From assembly GCF_021608265.1 (NCBI RefSeq), contig NZ_JAKIHP010000001.1, forward strand, positions 434,001 to 498,000: DNA of 64,000 nucleotides. The letters are read 5' to 3'. Each line of letters starts with the position of its first letter. Position 1 is the first letter of the stretch. This DNA is from Flavobacterium wongokense. Lineage in GTDB: Bacteria; Bacteroidota; Bacteroidia; Flavobacteriales; Flavobacteriaceae. The notes below the pieces were generated by a model. It saw only the letters and a program-made list of their open reading frames with translations. It was not told where the DNA came from and made no database searches. A program made the translations under genes and the position numbers. This document shows, piece by piece, positions 27,390-35,456 of this stretch.

Positions 27390-27936
27390 TGTCGTAATTC
27401 TTTAGTTTATTAATGTTGTCCTGAAGCATTTTGCGTGCATGCGACAACTGCGATTTGGATGTTCCTTCACTGATTCCGAGCATTGCTGCTATTTCCTGAT
27501 GCTTGAATCCTTCTACACAATACAGGTTGAAAACCATTTTGTAACCATCGGGTAAACTGTCAATCAAAAACTGAATGTCCTCAACTGAAAATTTGCTTTC
27601 GATATTGTTATGGGTTTCTTCGAAATAATTTTCGTCTTCAATGAACTTTACTTTTTTCTGAACCCTGATATAGGAAATGCATTCGTTTATCATGATTCTT
27701 CTGATCCAGCCTTCAAAATTTCCTTTGTGTTCAAAATTTTTCAGATTGGTAAACACTTTCATGAAAGCCGTTATCATAATGTCTTCTGCCTGATGCAGGT
27801 CTTTTATGTATTGACGGCAGACACTCAACATTTTTCCGGAATACTTTGAATAAATCTTTTGTTGCGCATGTCGGTTATTTTCGACAGCCAGTTCGATTAA
27901 TTCTCTTTCTTCCTGATGTAAATTAATTACTTTCAA
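27376..27936 (-). CDS. RNA polymerase ECF-type sigma factor
   Basis: The 186-residue protein has sigma region 2 (YSKYSGKMLSVCRQYIKDLHQ; AEDIMITAFMKVFTNLKNF, with FEGWIRRIMINECISYIR) and region 4 (LPDGYKMVFNLYCVEGFKHQ; EIAAMLGISEGTSKSQLSHA), with no region 1 or 3. This is the extracytoplasmic-function class. It heads a three-gene minus-strand unit with a putative anti-sigma factor and a coiled-coil barrel protein. ECF factors often activate their own promoter, but no binding motif can be assigned here. Confidence 0.92.
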   Translation of the reverse strand: MKVINLHQEERELIELAVENNRHAQQKIYSKYSGKMLSVCRQYIKDLHQAEDIMITAFMKVFTNLKNFEHKGNFEGWIRRIMINECISYIRVQKKVKFIEDENYFEETHNNIESKFSVEDIQFLIDSLPDGYKMVFNLYCVEGFKHQEIAAMLGISEGTSKSQLSHARKMLQDNINKLKNYDNGTE

Positions 27937-28063
27937 AATGTTTGGTTAGGTGTTCTATTAGCATAGACGAGGTTGGCTGGAAAATAGTTGTATGAGGGTT
28001 GAATCTTTTTTACAAAAAATTTAAAATATCAATAAAATCAATGCTTTACAGCTGAAAATATTT

Positions 28064-29044
28064 TTATTTTTTTCGCTCAATTACATAGTTCACCATGAGT
28101 GAAAGGGCATCTTTATATTCAGATTGGGGGAAATTTTCAAGAATTTGGAGTGCTTCCTGTTGGAATGCTGCCATTTTTTGTTCGGCATAGACCAATCCAT
28201 TTTTGTCTTTTACAAATTGGATTACTTCCTTGACACGTTTTTTGTCCTTATTATGGTTCTTAATCGAATTGATGCACCAGCTTTTTTCTTTTGGTGAACA
28301 ATTATTCAGCGCATGAATCAAAGGCAATGTCATTTTTTGTTCCTTGATATCAATTCCGGTAGGTTTTCCGATAGCGTCGTCTGTATAATCGAATAAGTCA
28401 TCCTTGATTTGGAAAGCCATTCCGATGAGTTCGCCAAATAAGCGCATCTGCTCAACCAAAACTTCATCTTCAGAAACAGACTTCGCGCCAAGTGCACAGC
28501 ACGAAGCAATTAAGGTTGCCGTTTTCTTACGAATGATTTCATAATAAATATCTTCAACAATATCCAGTCGGCGTGCCTTTTCTATCTGCAACAATTCGCC
28601 TTCGCTCATTTCGCGTACAGCTACTGAAATAATTCTTAGCAAATCAAAATCCCCGTGGTCAATGGAAAGCAATAATCCTTTGGACAATAAATAATCACCA
28701 ACCAGAACGGCAATCTTATTTTTCCACAAGGCATTAATAGAAAAAAATCCGCGACGGCGGTTACTGTCATCAACAACATCATCATGGACTAAGGTTGCGG
28801 TGTGGATTAATTCGATGACACTGGCTCCGCGATAAGTCCTTTCATTGACCCCATTATTTTCAGAAATCATTTTGGCAACAAGAAACACAAACATTGGCCG
28901 CATTTGCTTGCCTTTCCTATTTACAATATAATAGGTAATCCGATTGAGCAGTGCCACTTTTGAAGTCATCGATTCATAGAACTTTTTCTCAAAAAGTTCC
29001 ATTTCATTCTGAATTGGTTTTTTTATTTGTGAAGTGGTGTTCAT
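28064..29044 (-). CDS. ispB: Polyprenyl diphosphate synthase
   Basis: A trans-isoprenyl diphosphate synthase that extends farnesyl diphosphate to the long chain used for menaquinone. The ATG at 29044 (MNTTSQIKKPIQNEMELFEK) gives 326 residues; the 31-residue extension to 29137 crosses the -7 box and is rejected. Both aspartate-rich motifs are present: LVHDDVVDDSNRRRG (first) and MAFQIKDDLFDYTDD (second). The symbol ispB is used by homology class; chain length cannot be read from sequence. The -7 box is only 6 nt upstream of the ATG, so the mRNA may be leaderless. Confidence 0.9.
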   Translation of the reverse strand: MNTTSQIKKPIQNEMELFEKKFYESMTSKVALLNRITYYIVNRKGKQMRPMFVFLVAKMISENNGVNERTYRGASVIELIHTATLVHDDVVDDSNRRRGFFSINALWKNKIAVLVGDYLLSKGLLLSIDHGDFDLLRIISVAVREMSEGELLQIEKARRLDIVEDIYYEIIRKKTATLIASCCALGAKSVSEDEVLVEQMRLFGELIGMAFQIKDDLFDYTDDAIGKPTGIDIKEQKMTLPLIHALNNCSPKEKSWCINSIKNHNKDKKRVKEVIQFVKDKNGLVYAEQKMAAFQQEALQILENFPQSEYKDALSLMVNYVIERKK

Positions 29045-29050
29045 CGCTTT

Positions 29051-29058
29051 CAAATATA
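29051..29058 (-). promoter_or_regulatory. -7 box 6 nt before the polyprenyl synthase start
   Basis: TATATTTG on the minus strand fits TAnnTTTG. With transcription starting about 6 nt after the box, the first base of the mRNA would fall at or next to the ATG at 29044. No clear TTG partner is visible. Confidence 0.5.
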
Positions 29059-29149
29059 CAATATTGCTATCGTTTGAAAAATTTTTTTGACTCCGATTAA
29101 ACCTTTTTAAAAAATGGGACTCAAACTTCAGAACCAAAAAATAAAAACT

Positions 29150-30022
29150 ATGAATATTAAAAATCTAATCTTAGGATTTGCTCTTTCATTGACAATACTT
29201 AGTTGCAACAAAGAGGAAAACGGTGGCACAGTTACGGCTGAAGATGCTAAAGCGAGTGCCCAAATTGACGCAATGAACGATGATGTATCCAACATCGTTG
29301 AAGAACAGGAAGCCATGACCTATGACAATTCTACCTCGGGAAAAACTCCAGATTCAGCCAATTCAGAACTTACCGCATGCGCAACCATCACGAGGGTTCC
29401 TGCCTTTGGAACACCACTTACACCAGGCCAAACCGTAACCAAAACCATTGATTTTGGCACAGGCTGTACTTTAGACAACGGAAACGTATTGAGCGGGCAG
29501 ATTGTAATCACATTCGTATTCCAACCTAATACAGAATCTCGCACTATCAATTATTCTTTTGTGAATTTCTTCCACAACGGCATTGAATTCGATGGAAATA
29601 AAACATTTACACGTCTCCTTGTTGCCACAAACCCTCAGGATACACCACACCCAAGTGTAACCATGAATATGGATTTGACTGCAACGTTTCCAAACGGAGC
29701 TGTTTACCACAGAGTTGGTCAAAGAGTAAGGGAAATTATAGAAGGATTTGGGACGCTGCCTTGGGCAGACAATGTTTACGAAATCACCGGCAGTTGGACC
29801 ACTACCGGACCAAACGGCGGAACACAAACAAGTACTATTACCACTCCATTGCATGTAAAAATGAGCTGCATTGCGGTTCATAAACCCTTGACAGTTTCAG
29901 GGATAATTACGATTGTAAGGAATAATACCACCGCAACACTTGATTTTGGTAATGGCGAATGCGACAACTTAGCAGTGTTAACCGTAAACGGAAATACTTT
30001 TAATATTGTTATCGGAAATTAA
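29150..30022 (+). CDS. Lipoprotein of unknown function
   Basis: From the ATG at 29150 the 290 residues begin MNIKNLILGFALSLTILSC, a lipoprotein signal with Cys at residue 19. The rest is mostly beta, Thr- and Asn-rich, and carries four further Cys. The last two segments (TLDFGNGECDNLAVLTVNG; CTLDNGNVLSGQIVITFVF) look like a repeated motif: both have FGxGxCDN-type or FGTGCTLDN strands. No enzyme signature is visible. The in-frame ATG at 29114 would put 12 residues before the signal and is not preferred. I do not recognise the family with certainty. Confidence 0.75.
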   Translation: MNIKNLILGFALSLTILSCNKEENGGTVTAEDAKASAQIDAMNDDVSNIVEEQEAMTYDNSTSGKTPDSANSELTACATITRVPAFGTPLTPGQTVTKTIDFGTGCTLDNGNVLSGQIVITFVFQPNTESRTINYSFVNFFHNGIEFDGNKTFTRLLVATNPQDTPHPSVTMNMDLTATFPNGAVYHRVGQRVREIIEGFGTLPWADNVYEITGSWTTTGPNGGTQTSTITTPLHVKMSCIAVHKPLTVSGIITIVRNNTTATLDFGNGECDNLAVLTVNGNTFNIVIGN

Positions 30023-30044
30023 AAAATTGCTTAATTATAAAAGG

Positions 30045-30081
30045 AAAAAGTCCCGATGCTGAATTAGTATCGGGACTTTTT
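30045..30081. terminator. Bidirectional terminator between the lipoprotein gene and rlmN
   Basis: AAAAAGTCCCGAT (30045-30057) pairs with ATCGGGACTTTTT (30069-30081) around an 11-nt loop. It touches the rlmN stop codon and serves convergent genes. Confidence 0.85.
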
Positions 30082-31121
30082 TATGATTTATTGGCTAACT
30101 GCCCACAGGCTGCATCAATGTCTTTTCCTCTGCTTCGGCGTACTTTTGCAACAATGTCATTCTTTCCTAATGCCTTGATGTAATTATCAATTGCTTCGTC
30201 AGAAGCTTGTTGGAATTCGCCGTCATCGATAGGATTGTATTCGATCAAATTGACTTTACAGGGAACATATTTGCAGAATTTCACCAAAGCATCAATCGAA
30301 GCCTTATCGTCGTTGATTCCTTTCCAAACAACATATTCATAAGTGACCTTGCTTTTGGTTTTTCGGTACCAATATTCCAAGGCTTCCCGCAATTCGGGTA
30401 ATTGGAAGTTTTTAGTAAAAGGCATAATGTGATTTCGTGTTTCTTCAATAGCGGAATGTAATGAAACAGCCAGCTTGAACTTAACTTCATCATCTGCCAT
30501 TTTTTTAATCATCTTCGAAACGCCCGAAGTGGAAACCGTAATCCGTTTTGGTGACATTCCTAAACCTTCATCAGACGTAATCATGTCAATGGCTTTCATC
30601 ACATTGTTGTAATTCATCAGAGGTTCACCCATTCCCATAAAAACGATATTGGAAAGTGGACGATTGTAATACAAACGACTCTCACGGTCGATTGCAACAA
30701 CCTGATCGTAGATTTCTCCAGGTTCGAGATTACGCATTCTTTTCAGTCGGGCTGTGGCGCAGAAATTACAATCAAGGCTACAGCCAACCTGGCTTGAAAC
30801 GCATGCAGTTGTTCGGGTTTCTGTTGGAATCAGGACGCTTTCCACGATTAAATTATCATGAAGCCGGACAGCATTTTTTACAGTTCCATCCTCACTGCGT
30901 TGCATCGTATCAACCTTGATATGGTTAATCACAAAATTATTTTCGAGCATGGTCCTGGTTTCCTTGGAAACATTCGTCATGTCCTCAAAACTATGCGAAG
31001 CCTTGCTCCAAAGCCATTCATAGACCTGATTGCCACGAAAAGCCTTGTCGCCATTCGCCACAAAAAAATCGCGCAATTGCTGCTTGGTCAAACTTCGGAT
31101 GTCTTTTTTCTCGATTTCCAT
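30081..31121 (-). CDS. rlmN: 23S rRNA (adenine-2503-C2)-methyltransferase RlmN
   Basis: A radical-SAM enzyme that methylates A2503 of 23S rRNA and A37 of some tRNAs, supporting translational fidelity. The 346-residue protein has the cluster motif Cys-x3-Cys-x2-Cys (GCSLDCNFCATA), preceded by CVSSQVGC. It also has FMGMGEPLMNY, the RITVSTSGV stretch and a C-terminal Cys (DAACGQLA) matching the methyl-carrying Cys pair of the family. Length is normal. Its -7 box lies 4 nt upstream of the ATG at 31121, so a leaderless transcript is predicted. Confidence 0.96.
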   Translation of the reverse strand: MEIEKKDIRSLTKQQLRDFFVANGDKAFRGNQVYEWLWSKASHSFEDMTNVSKETRTMLENNFVINHIKVDTMQRSEDGTVKNAVRLHDNLIVESVLIPTETRTTACVSSQVGCSLDCNFCATARLKRMRNLEPGEIYDQVVAIDRESRLYYNRPLSNIVFMGMGEPLMNYNNVMKAIDMITSDEGLGMSPKRITVSTSGVSKMIKKMADDEVKFKLAVSLHSAIEETRNHIMPFTKNFQLPELREALEYWYRKTKSKVTYEYVVWKGINDDKASIDALVKFCKYVPCKVNLIEYNPIDDGEFQQASDEAIDNYIKALGKNDIVAKVRRSRGKDIDAACGQLANKS

Positions 31122-31125
31122 GGCG

Positions 31126-31133
31126 CAAATTTA
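31126..31133 (-). promoter_or_regulatory. -7 box 4 nt before the rlmN start
   Basis: TAAATTTG on the minus strand fits TAnnTTTG and ends 4 nt before the ATG at 31121. The mRNA would begin at or just inside the start codon. Confidence 0.5.
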
Positions 31134-31140
31134 GGCTATT

Positions 31141-31167
31141 TTGGTTAGTTGTTAATTTGTATTTTTG
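31141..31167 (+). promoter_or_regulatory. Promoter of the O-methyltransferase gene
   Basis: TTG (31141-31143), a 16-nt spacer and TATTTTTG (31160-31167) lie 15 nt before the ATG at 31183. The spacer is slightly short of the usual 17-19 nt. Confidence 0.55.
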
Positions 31168-31182
31168 TAAAAAAATAAAGCA

Positions 31183-31824
31183 ATGCATTTCCTTTCAGAC
31201 GAATTAGATAATTATGTGACACTACATTCAGAAAACGAACCTGAGCTGTTGGTGCAATTGAATCGAGAAACCCATCAAAAGATCTTGGCTCCGCGAATGC
31301 TCAGCGGGCATTTTCAGGGAAGGGTTTTGAGCATGCTTTCCAAAATTATTAATCCGAGAAACATCCTTGAGATTGGGACTTATACCGGCTATGCTACACT
31401 TTGCCTGGCTGAAGGTTTGGCTGAAAACGGAAGCATTGACACCATTGACAATGAAGAGGAGTTGTTTGATTTCCAAAGAAAATATTTTGACAAAACCAGT
31501 TGGGCAAACCAAATTATGCAACATCTTGGTGATGGTTTGGATATTATCCCGAAGCTCAATAAAAAATACGACTTGGTTTTTATTGATGCCGATAAGGAAA
31601 ACTACATTAATTATTTCCACCTGATTGTTCCGATGATGAACAAAGGAGGCATCATCCTTTCGGATAACGTTTTGTGGAGCGGAAAGGTTTTGGAAGAATT
31701 AAACCCAAAAGACCTGACCACCAAAATCCTTTTGGAATACAACCAATTATTGAAAAATGACCCTCGTGTGGAAACTGTACTACTTCCAATCCGTGATGGA
31801 TTGACGGTTTCAAGAGTACTTTAA
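31183..31824 (+). CDS. Class I SAM-dependent O-methyltransferase
   Basis: The 213-residue protein resembles the catechol/caffeoyl-CoA O-methyltransferase family. The SAM-binding glycine motif is LEIGTYTGYATLCLAEGL (about residues 64-81), the acidic loop is DTIDNEEE, and the metal-binding region is FIDADKENYINYF with SDNVLWSG downstream. The substrate cannot be inferred. Its stop codon shares the tetranucleotide TTAA at 31821-31824 with the convergent PAP2 gene. Confidence 0.9.
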   Translation: MHFLSDELDNYVTLHSENEPELLVQLNRETHQKILAPRMLSGHFQGRVLSMLSKIINPRNILEIGTYTGYATLCLAEGLAENGSIDTIDNEEELFDFQRKYFDKTSWANQIMQHLGDGLDIIPKLNKKYDLVFIDADKENYINYFHLIVPMMNKGGIILSDNVLWSGKVLEELNPKDLTTKILLEYNQLLKNDPRVETVLLPIRDGLTVSRVL

Positions 31825-32375
31825 TCTTTAAGGATATATTTTTGGTATAATTTGTAGCAGATAAATCCAAAAGCAGTCCCAAACGCATAACCTGTAAGGA
31901 TGTCTGTTGGGTAATGCAATCCGAGGTAAATACGGCTGTAGGCAAAAATCAAAGGAAATAAGAATACCAAATAAGCGTGTTTGTAATATTTCCTTAAAAT
32001 CAGGAATCCAAATAGCGTTGTTGCCATTGAGTTGGCCGCATGACCTGAAAAGAAACTAAACGACGGGCTTGTTTTTACAACCCTGATGAGCGTTTTCATT
32101 TCGGCATCATTACATGGCCTTAAACGCTCAAAACCATGTTTAAAAAGATTGCAGGTCTGGTCGCAAACCAATATTAAAAGTGCCGTAAAAAGAATGTAAT
32201 ATCCAAAGTTTTTCCAGCCTAATTTCTTTTGAAGGAAATAAAAGATAAGTAAAAAAACTGGTGCCCAATTGAGCTGTTTTGTAATAATCAACCAAAGGCC
32301 GTCAAAGGTTGGCGAGCCTAATCCATTTAGGAAAATTAGAAGTTCCTTATCAAGGTGGATGATTTTTTCCAACAT
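31821..32375 (-). CDS. PAP2-family membrane phosphatase
   Basis: An integral membrane acid phosphatase, probably acting on lipid phosphates such as undecaprenyl diphosphate. The 184-residue protein carries the three PAP2 signatures: KHGFERLRPCND (KxxxxxxRP), SFFSGHAANSMAT (PSGH-like) and YSRIYLGLHYPTDILTG (SRxxxxxHxxxD). About five membrane helices surround them. It overlaps tatA by one base on the same strand, and its stop shares TTAA with the convergent O-methyltransferase. UppP-like activity is an inference. Confidence 0.88.
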   Translation of the reverse strand: MLEKIIHLDKELLIFLNGLGSPTFDGLWLIITKQLNWAPVFLLIFYFLQKKLGWKNFGYYILFTALLILVCDQTCNLFKHGFERLRPCNDAEMKTLIRVVKTSPSFSFFSGHAANSMATTLFGFLILRKYYKHAYLVFLFPLIFAYSRIYLGLHYPTDILTGYAFGTAFGFICYKLYQKYILKD

Positions 32376-32698
32376 TAGCGTTGTCTTTTGATTGGCCCGG
32401 TCAACTCATCAAGGTCTTCTTTGGCTTTGGTTACTTCCGGCAAAATGTTGGTATCTAGGTTTGATTTTACTTTTTCGACCTCATCGGTAAAAGTGGAAGT
32501 CAGTTCCTTCATGGATGTATCCAATCCTTGTGATTCAACCCCTTTTTGGATTTCACTTTTAATTTCGTTAGTCGCGTTTTTAAACTGTGCCATAGCTTTT
32601 CCCATTGTTCGGGCTACATCCGGAATTTTTTCAGACCCGAATAGCATCAATGCAATGAAAATAATGAATATTAATTCGCCACCACCAATTCCAAACAT
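32375..32698 (-). CDS. tatA: Sec-independent protein translocase component TatA/TatE
   Basis: TatA forms the pore-like oligomer of the twin-arginine pathway that exports folded proteins. The 107 residues follow the family plan: a short N-terminus, one membrane helix (GELIFIIFIALMLFGSEKI) with the FGSEKIPDVAR hinge, then an amphipathic helix (GKAMAQFKNATNEIKSEI) and a charged tail. Length is typical. The partner tatC is not in this window. It is cotranscribed with the PAP2 gene. Confidence 0.93.
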   Translation of the reverse strand: MFGIGGGELIFIIFIALMLFGSEKIPDVARTMGKAMAQFKNATNEIKSEIQKGVESQGLDTSMKELTSTFTDEVEKVKSNLDTNILPEVTKAKEDLDELTGPIKRQR

Positions 32699-32744
32699 AG
32701 TTTTTACTTTTTCTAAATGAGTCGCAAAGTTACTTAAATTGCTA

Positions 32745-33497
32745 TTATTTTTTTAATATTTCCAAATATTTAACGGCCAGATCCGAGAAGATAAAACGTG
32801 CCATTATTTTGTTTTTTGCATTAAGGGCTTCGATTAATTTGGGGTCTTCAACAGCATAATACCAAAAACCCCTCAGGTATTCTTTTGGGATTTTTAGGTT
32901 GTCCAGGAAATACTCTTCCTTAAAAAGGGATTCGATTTTTTCCAACAACAGTTCTTTCCTCTCTATTTTCAGTTCCTTTTGCAACATTGTTCTCCTACCA
33001 TTAATCGAATTTAGCAAGCCGTCAAAACTCATTCCACCAATAGGAATAAGTAACGGACTGTACCAATGGAATTCTTCAGCAGCGCGTAATTTTCGTTCCG
33101 CAGGCGTATAGTGCTTTGCAGGTTTTTCTAAAATCCCCAGGGAAACTGCATTAATATTGGGATAGGTCTTGACTTCAACCTCATCAAGCGGGATTACCTT
33201 TCCTTCCAAATTGATTACATAGAGTTGTTTGGCAACATCATTTTGGTCAATCCTTGCTTTTTTGGTAACAACCTGCAAACCCGAAAACTGCAGTGTATCG
33301 CCCACTTTTACAAACATTGAAAAATTACCACTTCTGTCGGTTGTCGTATTGGAATCGGAACGAAGGTTCGTGATATAAACCTCGTTCAGCTCTTTTACCT
33401 GGGATGTGATTTTGCCTTTTAACAAAGTTAGTTCCTGCGCCTGCACCAAAGTTTGGCCAAAAAATAAAATCAGGAAAATCCCTTTAAATAACTTCAT
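32745..33497 (-). CDS. Secreted protein with carboxypeptidase-like regulatory domain
   Basis: The 250 residues begin with a signal peptide (MKLFKGIFLILFFGQTLVQAQ). A beta-sandwich follows, of the CarboxypepD_reg type common in Bacteroidota surface proteins (GKITSQVKELNEVYITNLRS, TDRSGNFSMFVKVGDTLQFSG, LDEVEVKTYP). The C-terminal 130 residues are helical and hold no recognised motif (REELLLEKIES-like segments, then LAVKYLEILKK). It is transcribed on its own, upstream of tatA on the same strand with a 46-nt gap. Its role is unknown. Confidence 0.78.
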   Translation of the reverse strand: MKLFKGIFLILFFGQTLVQAQELTLLKGKITSQVKELNEVYITNLRSDSNTTTDRSGNFSMFVKVGDTLQFSGLQVVTKKARIDQNDVAKQLYVINLEGKVIPLDEVEVKTYPNINAVSLGILEKPAKHYTPAERKLRAAEEFHWYSPLLIPIGGMSFDGLLNSINGRRTMLQKELKIERKELLLEKIESLFKEEYFLDNLKIPKEYLRGFWYYAVEDPKLIEALNAKNKIMARFIFSDLAVKYLEILKK

Positions 33498-33577
33498 TAT
33501 TCTAAATTTACGATGTAAAAATATCTTTTAGATGGTTACAAATTATATAATCTTTTGTTAAACTTAAAATTAGCCCT

Positions 33578-34288
33578 GTGAGTAAAAAAATGATTATCGC
33601 TTCCACCTCTACAATCCATGGAGGGACTTATCTTGAATATTTATTGTCAAGCTTAGAAATCCTTTTTAAGGATTGCGGTGAAATACTCTTTATTCCGTAT
33701 GCGCGTCCTGGTGGAATTTCGCACGATGGATACACCGCTACGGTGCGTTCGGCTTTCGCCAAAATAAATAAAGGGGTAAAAGGCCTGCACGAATTTGATA
33801 ACCCGGCAGAAGCTATTAAAAATGCACAGGGAATTTTTACTGGTGGCGGCAATACTTTTTTATTGGTTACCCAATTATATCAAAACAATGTGATGGAAGT
33901 TTTGGCAAAAACGGTTCAGGATGGAACTCCGTATCTGGGTTCCAGTGCCGGAAGCAACATTACCGGAATCTCGATGCAGACTACGAACGACATGCCCATC
34001 ATTTATCCTCCAAGTTTTAAGACATTGGGATTGATTCCTTTTAACCTGAACCCTCATTATCTCGATGCCGATCTGCAGAGCAAACATATGGGTGAAACCC
34101 GGGAAACAAGGATTAAGGAATTCCATGCGTTTAATGAAACCCCTGTTTTAGGATTGCGCGAAGGAAACTGGCTTGAAGTTGATGGCAACAAAATAATTTT
34201 GAAAGGAGCATTAACAGCCCGTTTGTTCAGGCAGGGTCAAACTCCGGAAGAACTGCAAACGGGAAGTGATTTAGCTTTTCTGCGTTAG
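33578..34288 (+). CDS. pepE: Dipeptidase E (alpha-aspartyl dipeptidase), S51 family
   Basis: PepE cleaves dipeptides with an N-terminal Asp. The 236-residue protein has the S51 signatures: STIHGGTYLEYLL, FIPYARPGGISHD, FTGGGNTFLLV and the nucleophile elbow GSSAGSNITG with the catalytic Ser, plus IPFNLNPHYLD. Start is GTG 33578; an in-frame ATG at 33590 is an alternative and would remove four residues. The last codon (CGT) and the stop TAG lie inside the intergenic repeat element at 34282-34351, so the gene's end is shaped by that element. Confidence 0.92.
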   Translation: MSKKMIIASTSTIHGGTYLEYLLSSLEILFKDCGEILFIPYARPGGISHDGYTATVRSAFAKINKGVKGLHEFDNPAEAIKNAQGIFTGGGNTFLLVTQLYQNNVMEVLAKTVQDGTPYLGSSAGSNITGISMQTTNDMPIIYPPSFKTLGLIPFNLNPHYLDADLQSKHMGETRETRIKEFHAFNETPVLGLREGNWLEVDGNKIILKGALTARLFRQGQTPEELQTGSDLAFLR

Positions 34289-34351
34289 CGGTAGAGGCAG
34301 GCACCGTGTGCAGCCGATAACGCGACCCAAGCATAGCGAGGGGAACGCCCA
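34282..34351 (-). repeat. Structured intergenic repeat element (copy B)
   Basis: Read on the minus strand this 70-nt segment starts TGGGCGTTCCCC and ends CTACCGCTAACGC, matching copy A at 56646-56717 at both ends and in spacing. GCGTT at one end pairs with AACGC at the other, closing the element. Inside lie two hairpin-prone segments. It is GC-rich relative to its surroundings and overlaps the last codon and stop of pepE. Confidence 0.7.
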
Positions 34352-34362
34352 TAAAAAGAAAA

Positions 34363-34386
34363 AACCTCTAACGTTAATTAGAGGTT
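34363..34386. terminator. Terminator downstream of tRNA-Gly
   Basis: AACCTCTAA (34363-34371) pairs perfectly with TTAGAGGTT (34378-34386) around CGTTAA. A T-run follows on the minus strand after tRNA-Gly and on the plus strand after pepE. Confidence 0.75.
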
Positions 34387-34397
34387 TTCTTTTTCTG

Positions 34398-34470
<73 letters not shown>

Positions 34471-34598
34471 ATTTCACAACGTTTCCGTTTGTGAGGTGCA
34501 AATATAAAGCATAAGATTCTTTCGATGCAAATTTTTTTTAAAAAAAATGTTTGTTTTTCTTAATCAGGATGAATTACGAATCTAATTGATTTAAAATG

Positions 34599-34630
34599 AA
34601 AAAGTTGGAGATTACCATCTCCAACTTTTT
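34599..34630. terminator. Terminator of the L,D-transpeptidase-like gene
   Basis: AAAAAGTTGGAGAT (34599-34612) pairs perfectly with ATCTCCAACTTTTT (34617-34630) around TACC. The gap 34471-34657 holds this hairpin and otherwise only AT-rich sequence. Confidence 0.8.
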
Positions 34631-34657
34631 ATATCTGAACTACTTTAAAATTGCCTG

Positions 34658-35365
34658 TTAAACGTTTAATCTTGAAAAAATCTCCTTTGTTTTTGAAGGA
34701 TGATAGATAAACAAACACGATTTGTCCTTAATCACATTGATGATTTTGGCATTCATTTCAACCGGAACTGCAGGACAACCCTGGCTTCTTCCCAATCTTT
34801 TATTTTGACGGATAAACGATTCTGAAACATAATCGGCACCATGCATAACCACAGCCCTGTTTCTGGCATTATCATTAAGTCCTTTTTCAAGTCCGTCTAA
34901 TTTTAATGACATTCCGTGTTTGCCATTGTATATTTCGCCAGTTGCATAAAAACCAATGCTGCTTTTAAAGGATTCTGCCTGATTTGAAAATTCATTGGCA
35001 AATTCTTCTCCGGTATTTCTTCCGTGAGCAACCAAGGTATTAAACAATACCACGTTTCTTTCTAAATCAATTACCCAAAGGCGTTTCATGTTTGAGGACA
35101 AACTGAAATCTACCAAAGTCAAAATGTTTTTGGTAACAAGGCCTTTTTGTTTGAGTAAATGAAAGCCTTCCAAGGCTTTATCAAAACATTCAAAGTTAGG
35201 CATTGCAAAAGAGTTTGCATCTAACTGATTGTAGATAGATACATTTTTTGAAGCAGAATTGGATTCAACTGCTGTGGTAATTTTTATCGAATTTGTTTTG
35301 TTAGGCAGGCTCGTAAATGAGGTTAACAAAACAACAAAAAACAAAGGAAAAAACTTATAATTCAT
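34658..35365 (-). CDS. Secreted murein L,D-transpeptidase catalytic-domain protein
   Basis: The 235-residue protein has a signal peptide (MNYKFFPLFFVVLLTSFTSL) and a YkuD-like catalytic region: VVMHGADYVSESFIRQ with the conserved His, then GRSQGCPAVPVEM with the nucleophile Cys (SxGCPAV). Such enzymes form 3-3 cross-links in peptidoglycan or attach proteins to it. The N-terminal half (DKALEGFHLLKQKGL, LTLVDFSLSSNMKRLWVIDL) matches the murein L,D-transpeptidase catalytic family of Bacteroidota. It is divergent from the DUF5916 gene; the 212-nt gap holds a 13-bp direct repeat. Confidence 0.87.
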   Translation of the reverse strand: MNYKFFPLFFVVLLTSFTSLPNKTNSIKITTAVESNSASKNVSIYNQLDANSFAMPNFECFDKALEGFHLLKQKGLVTKNILTLVDFSLSSNMKRLWVIDLERNVVLFNTLVAHGRNTGEEFANEFSNQAESFKSSIGFYATGEIYNGKHGMSLKLDGLEKGLNDNARNRAVVMHGADYVSESFIRQNKRLGRSQGCPAVPVEMNAKIINVIKDKSCLFIYHPSKTKEIFSRLNV

Positions 35366-35456
35366 TGACTAAATAGGTTTTATGTGTGAGATTTGGTTTT
35401 ACAAACATAGAGTAATTTTTAAAAAATAAAAATTTTTTTGCCTTTCTTAAGACAAT

